Assembly: GCF_002000245.1 (NCBI RefSeq)
Contig: NZ_MTCM01000001.1
Coordinates: 806,001-870,000, forward strand
Length of the DNA: 64,000 bases
Source of the DNA: Sphingobacterium sp. CZ-UAM
Lineage (GTDB): Bacteria; Bacteroidota; Bacteroidia; Sphingobacteriales; Sphingobacteriaceae
Reading direction: 5' to 3'
A model generated the notes under the pieces. That model made no database searches. It had not been told where the DNA came from and saw nothing but the letters and a program-made list of their open reading frames with translations. Positions 61,096 to 64,000 of the stretch are shown in pieces. Both the position numbers and the translations under genes were made by a program. The first letter of the stretch is position 1. The number at the start of each line of letters is the position of its first letter.

Positions 61096-62985
61096 TTAAA
61101 TCATTTCAACGCTTCTTTTTACAAACGATGTTAGATCCGCACCTGATAACAACCCTCTCGATAAGAGCGCTAAATCGAAAGCTTGTTTCGCCAATTTCGC
61201 ACTTTCTTCATCAGAAGAAGATAAAATTCTTTTGATTAAAGGGTGATTACCATTTACCGTTACTTTATAATTATCCGGCAATGAACCATAAAAATTCATA
61301 CCACCGCCAGTTTTTGCCATATCTTTCATACGGCGCATAAACTCATCTATGGTAACGGATACAGGTAGGTCATTTTCACGGAGAGCATCTACCTCAACTT
61401 TCATATCCTGACGAGCGATCGCTTTTTCAAAAACTTCCAAAGTTTTTTTGGACTCTTCTTCAGATAATGAAAGTTCGATCTTTTCATCTTTTTGAATAAG
61501 TTTATCAATTACGTCTGCATCTACACGTTTAAGTTGAACTTTTTCGCCACCCTTTTGCTCCAAGTAAGATGTAAAATGTGTGTCGAGCGGTCCATCGAGT
61601 ACCAGTACATCATATCCTTTGTTTAACGCCGTTTGAATAAAGCCATCTTGCTGTGCAGGATCATGTGTATATAGGTAAATGATGTTACCGTCTTTATCAA
61701 CTTGGATATCTTTTACCTTTTCATAATATTCCTTTATGGTAAAGCTCTCATTACCGGTATTTTTTACCAAACAGAAGTCACTAGCTTTCTCTGCGAACTT
61801 TTCATCGCTTAGCATACCATATTTGATAAACAAGCCGATATCTGTCCATTTCTCCTCAAAGCCTTTACGGTCAGTTTTGAATATTTCATTTAATTTATCA
61901 GCCACTTTTTTGGTGATGTAGCTATTGATCTTCTTGACATTGCTGTCGGCCTGCAAGAAAGAGCGCGATACATTTAATGGGATATCCGGTGAATCAATTA
62001 CCCCGTGAAGCAACATCAGGAATTCAGGTACGATATCTTTTACTTCATCCGTGATAAATACCTGACGTGAGTAAAGCTTGATCTTGTTGCGTTGGATCTC
62101 AAGCTCATTTTTCACTTTAGGGAAGTAAAGTATACCCGTCAGATTAAATGGATAGTCTACATTAAGGTGGATCCAAAATAATGGTTCATCCATGGAATAT
62201 GGATATAGTTCGCGGTAAAATGCGAGATAATCCTCATCTTTTAATTCGGAAGGAGCCTTCGTCCATGCTGGATTTGTATTGTTGATGATATTGTCAACTT
62301 CTACAGATTTATATTTTGGTTTACCCTCCTCATCTTCTCCATCTGGCTCAGAGCTTGTCTTTGTGCCAAAACGAATAGGGATCGGAAGGAACTTTGCATA
62401 TTTATCTAAGATATCCTGTAGACGTGCTTGGCTCAAAAACTCAGTGGACTCGTCATTGACATGCAGAATAACATCTGTACCACGTGTTGTTCTAGTTCCT
62501 GTAGAAATTTCATATGAGGTACTGCCGTCACATGTCCAATGTGCTGGTTCGGCTCCATCCTGATAAGATAGGGATTGAATTTCTACCGTGTCAGCCACCA
62601 TAAATGCGGAATAGAAACCTAAACCAAAGCGACCGATAATTTCGTTTGCATCATTGGCTTCCTTGAATTTCTCCATGAACTCTGTTGCACCAGAAAAGGC
62701 GATTTGATTAATATATTTTTTGATTTCCTCGGCAGTCATACCAATACCGTTGTCCGAAATCGTAATGGTTTTTGCCGCCTCATCAAACTTGACGTCTACG
62801 ATTAATTCACCTGTTTCGCCATTGTATTGCCCCAAAGATGCCAAACGTTTGATCTTTTGGGAAGCATCAACTGCATTAGATACCAGTTCGCGCAAGAAAA
62901 TCTCATTATCTGAGTATAAGAATTTTTTGATTACGGGAAATATGTTCTCCGTGTGGATTGAAATACTACCTTTTTCTGGATTCAT
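61096..62985 (-). CDS. htpG: Molecular chaperone HtpG (bacterial Hsp90)
   Basis: 629 residues from ATG 62985; a longer upstream frame was rejected since M-N-P-E-K-G-S-I starts the conserved region. The N-terminal GHKL ATPase domain has FLRELVSNAVDASQKI, ISDNGIGM and GRFGLGFYSAFMV, and the middle domain has SPDIPLNVSRSFLQ with the catalytic Arg. C-terminal dimer domain follows. Length is standard for Bacteroidota. It is on the minus strand with its own terminator. Confidence 0.97.
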   Translation of the reverse strand: MNPEKGSISIHTENIFPVIKKFLYSDNEIFLRELVSNAVDASQKIKRLASLGQYNGETGELIVDVKFDEAAKTITISDNGIGMTAEEIKKYINQIAFSGATEFMEKFKEANDANEIIGRFGLGFYSAFMVADTVEIQSLSYQDGAEPAHWTCDGSTSYEISTGTRTTRGTDVILHVNDESTEFLSQARLQDILDKYAKFLPIPIRFGTKTSSEPDGEDEEGKPKYKSVEVDNIINNTNPAWTKAPSELKDEDYLAFYRELYPYSMDEPLFWIHLNVDYPFNLTGILYFPKVKNELEIQRNKIKLYSRQVFITDEVKDIVPEFLMLLHGVIDSPDIPLNVSRSFLQADSNVKKINSYITKKVADKLNEIFKTDRKGFEEKWTDIGLFIKYGMLSDEKFAEKASDFCLVKNTGNESFTIKEYYEKVKDIQVDKDGNIIYLYTHDPAQQDGFIQTALNKGYDVLVLDGPLDTHFTSYLEQKGGEKVQLKRVDADVIDKLIQKDEKIELSLSEEESKKTLEVFEKAIARQDMKVEVDALRENDLPVSVTIDEFMRRMKDMAKTGGGMNFYGSLPDNYKVTVNGNHPLIKRILSSSDEESAKLAKQAFDLALLSRGLLSGADLTSFVKRSVEMI

Positions 62986-63236
62986 AATTTTATGTCGATA
63001 TTTAATTTTATGATTTTGTTGATGAGTGTACAATCCGTGTTCCAAATGGCGATAGTAGGACAGGATGGCAGAAATTCATTCATTTTGTCATAAACGTTCA
63101 ATAATACGGAAGTCACCGAATTCGAATCACTGTCAAGCAGCTGATTTAAATAGGAAAAGATATTGAAGCTCACGTGAGAAGTAAGCAAATATGGAGTATT
63201 TGATCAAAAACAGAACGGTTTTGATTTACAAATAGC

Positions 63237-63800
63237 TTAATTTAATTCTGGGCTGCGTGGAAAATTTGCGACATGGGCGTATTTTGGCCCAAGGCCGATA
63301 ATGGCATCTTTCCAAAGCAGTTCACCATTTCCTTCAAAAATAATATCATGATGGTATTTATTTTGAACGGCCCAACTATTTCCCTTAATTTCATTGTCCA
63401 ATTGACCACTCGACCAACCGGAATAGCCAATGAAAAACTTAATTTCATCATATTTAATCTGATCCTGCCGAATGGCGTCAATAAGCTTTTCTTCATCACC
63501 ACCAAAATAAAGATTCGGTGCCACTTCTTCGCCGCTCAGTAGAAGATCAAATCGGCTGTGTACAAAGAAAAGACTTTCTTGTGCCACCGGTCCGCCAAGA
63601 TAGATCGGGAAAGTACAGGCTGGTATTGGCTCCAATAATTGGCCAATTTGAACATTGGTCTTATTATTCAGTACAAAACCCAGACTTCCCTCCGTGTTAT
63701 GGTCGCATAACAGGATAACAGACCTTAAAAACCGGGGATCCAGCATAAATGGCTCCGAGATTAATAAACTTCCTTTTTGTGGATCTAATTCGTTAAACAT
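63237..63800 (-). CDS. YqgE/AlgH family (DUF179) protein
   Basis: 187 residues. The core is recognisable: GSLLISEPFMLDPRFLRSVILLCDHN, GSLGFVLNN, FPIYLGGPV and IGYSGWSSGQLDNEI, all conserved in the UPF0301/YqgE group. Its function is not established; Pseudomonas AlgH was linked to alginate regulation. It is on the minus strand, divergent from a probable pdxH gene. A short ORF between it and htpG was not accepted. Confidence 0.92.
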   Translation of the reverse strand: MFNELDPQKGSLLISEPFMLDPRFLRSVILLCDHNTEGSLGFVLNNKTNVQIGQLLEPIPACTFPIYLGGPVAQESLFFVHSRFDLLLSGEEVAPNLYFGGDEEKLIDAIRQDQIKYDEIKFFIGYSGWSSGQLDNEIKGNSWAVQNKYHHDIIFEGNGELLWKDAIIGLGPKYAHVANFPRSPELN

Positions 63801-63925
63801 AGGATACAGAATTAAGTGTACATTGTAAATAAATCCTTTTTTATTTAACGTATGCGAGATCTATGCCAAAAAAAACGTTTTTGGTAATTTCTACTAAGTT
63901 TATAGAGAAAAAGCAATGATTTTAG

Positions 63926-63933
63926 TAAGTTTG
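63926..63933 (+). promoter_or_regulatory. -7 box TAAGTTTG before the probable pdxH gene
   Basis: Exact TAnnTTTG, 24 nt before the start codon at 63957; -33 box not clear. Confidence 0.5.
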
Positions 63934-63956
63934 TACGAATATAAAAATAGATTTCT

Positions 63957-64000
63957 ATGTCCATTCAACATAAAGATATTGCAGCGATCAGACAAGATTA
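63957..64000 (+). CDS. pdxH: Probable pyridoxamine 5'-phosphate oxidase, first 14 codons (cut by edge)
   Basis: Starts at ATG with a short piece reading M-S-I-Q-H-K-D-I-A-A-I-R-Q-D followed by the edge. The IxxIRQDY start is typical of Bacteroidota PdxH, which makes pyridoxal phosphate from PNP or PMP with FMN. Only 14 complete codons are visible, so the call rests on a short N-terminal resemblance and is uncertain. A -7 box lies upstream. Confidence 0.5.
   Translation, partial: MSIQHKDIAAIRQD

Noticed and set aside
62982..63188. 68-codon frame on the minus strand between htpG and the YqgE gene
   Set aside because: It overlaps the htpG start codon by a few bases and has no recognised content or promoter.

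Overview
The window looks like a chromosomal segment of a Bacteroidota bacterium, most likely Sphingobacteriaceae and close to Sphingobacterium. This is an inference from several signs: Bacteroidetes -7 promoter boxes (TAnnTTTG), mostly missing Shine-Dalgarno sites, a fimbrillin-type lipoprotein, DUF6660, DUF6766, DUF4142 and DUF4369/TlpA families, and a CzcA-type pump fused to a TolC-like domain. No phage, transposase, CRISPR array or rRNA was seen. One tRNA (His) is present. The genes are mostly short operons, often divergent, with factor-independent terminators between convergent units.

Layout. 0-1 kb: nucleotidyltransferase plus metallophosphoesterase (cut by the left edge). 1.1-8.2 kb: an envelope or osmotic stress cluster with DUF421 and DUF6766 membrane proteins, two small lipoproteins, an MscS-type channel, DUF4142, a 35-residue membrane miniprotein with a strong ribosome binding site, an orphan NarL-type response regulator and small acidic or membrane proteins. 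8.4-15.1 kb: metabolic genes (iron-permease-like protein, SDR, FAD/Rieske oxidoreductase, AraC regulator, GH29 fucosidase, FMN-dependent hydroxyacid oxidase). 15.2-17.0 kb: fimbrillin-like lipoprotein with a 55-residue companion gene. 17.5-25.7 kb: a divalent heavy-metal efflux operon (DUF6660, RND-TolC fusion, periplasmic adaptor, P1B-type ATPase).

26.2-35.8 kb: GlxA-type regulator, SRPBCC protein, DUF389 protein, Tet-family MFS pump, OsmC, a DinB gene with an in-frame TGA, a DUF4369/TlpA gene with a -1 frameshift, and DedA. 36-42 kb: a 1-kb intergenic stretch with a structured leader, an alpha-oxoamine synthase-like enzyme, TetR regulator, membrane phosphoesterase and an isolated glgC. 42.4-49.2 kb: mixed genes including an ADPRM-like secreted phosphoesterase, M20 peptidase and AlkC-like repair protein, then a MarR regulator.

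49.2-64 kb: MarR is divergent from a short UvrA-type ABC protein, with two palindromic operators between them. Then come copA with a copper chaperone, an aspartyl protease, TlpA, alpha/beta hydrolase, Crp/Fnr regulator, CDF transporter, Gfo/Idh/MocA oxidoreductase, tRNA-His, htpG, YqgE and the first codons of a probable pdxH.

Three separate metal-export loci (RND/P-type at 17.5-25.7 kb, CopA at 51.7-54.4 kb, CDF at 58.3-59.1 kb) stand out, as do several small genes that ordinary length cut-offs would miss. No single large undescribed system was found. The best novel leads are the 35-residue and 55-residue proteins, the structured leader before the alpha-oxoamine synthase gene, and the MarR/UvrA2 operator.
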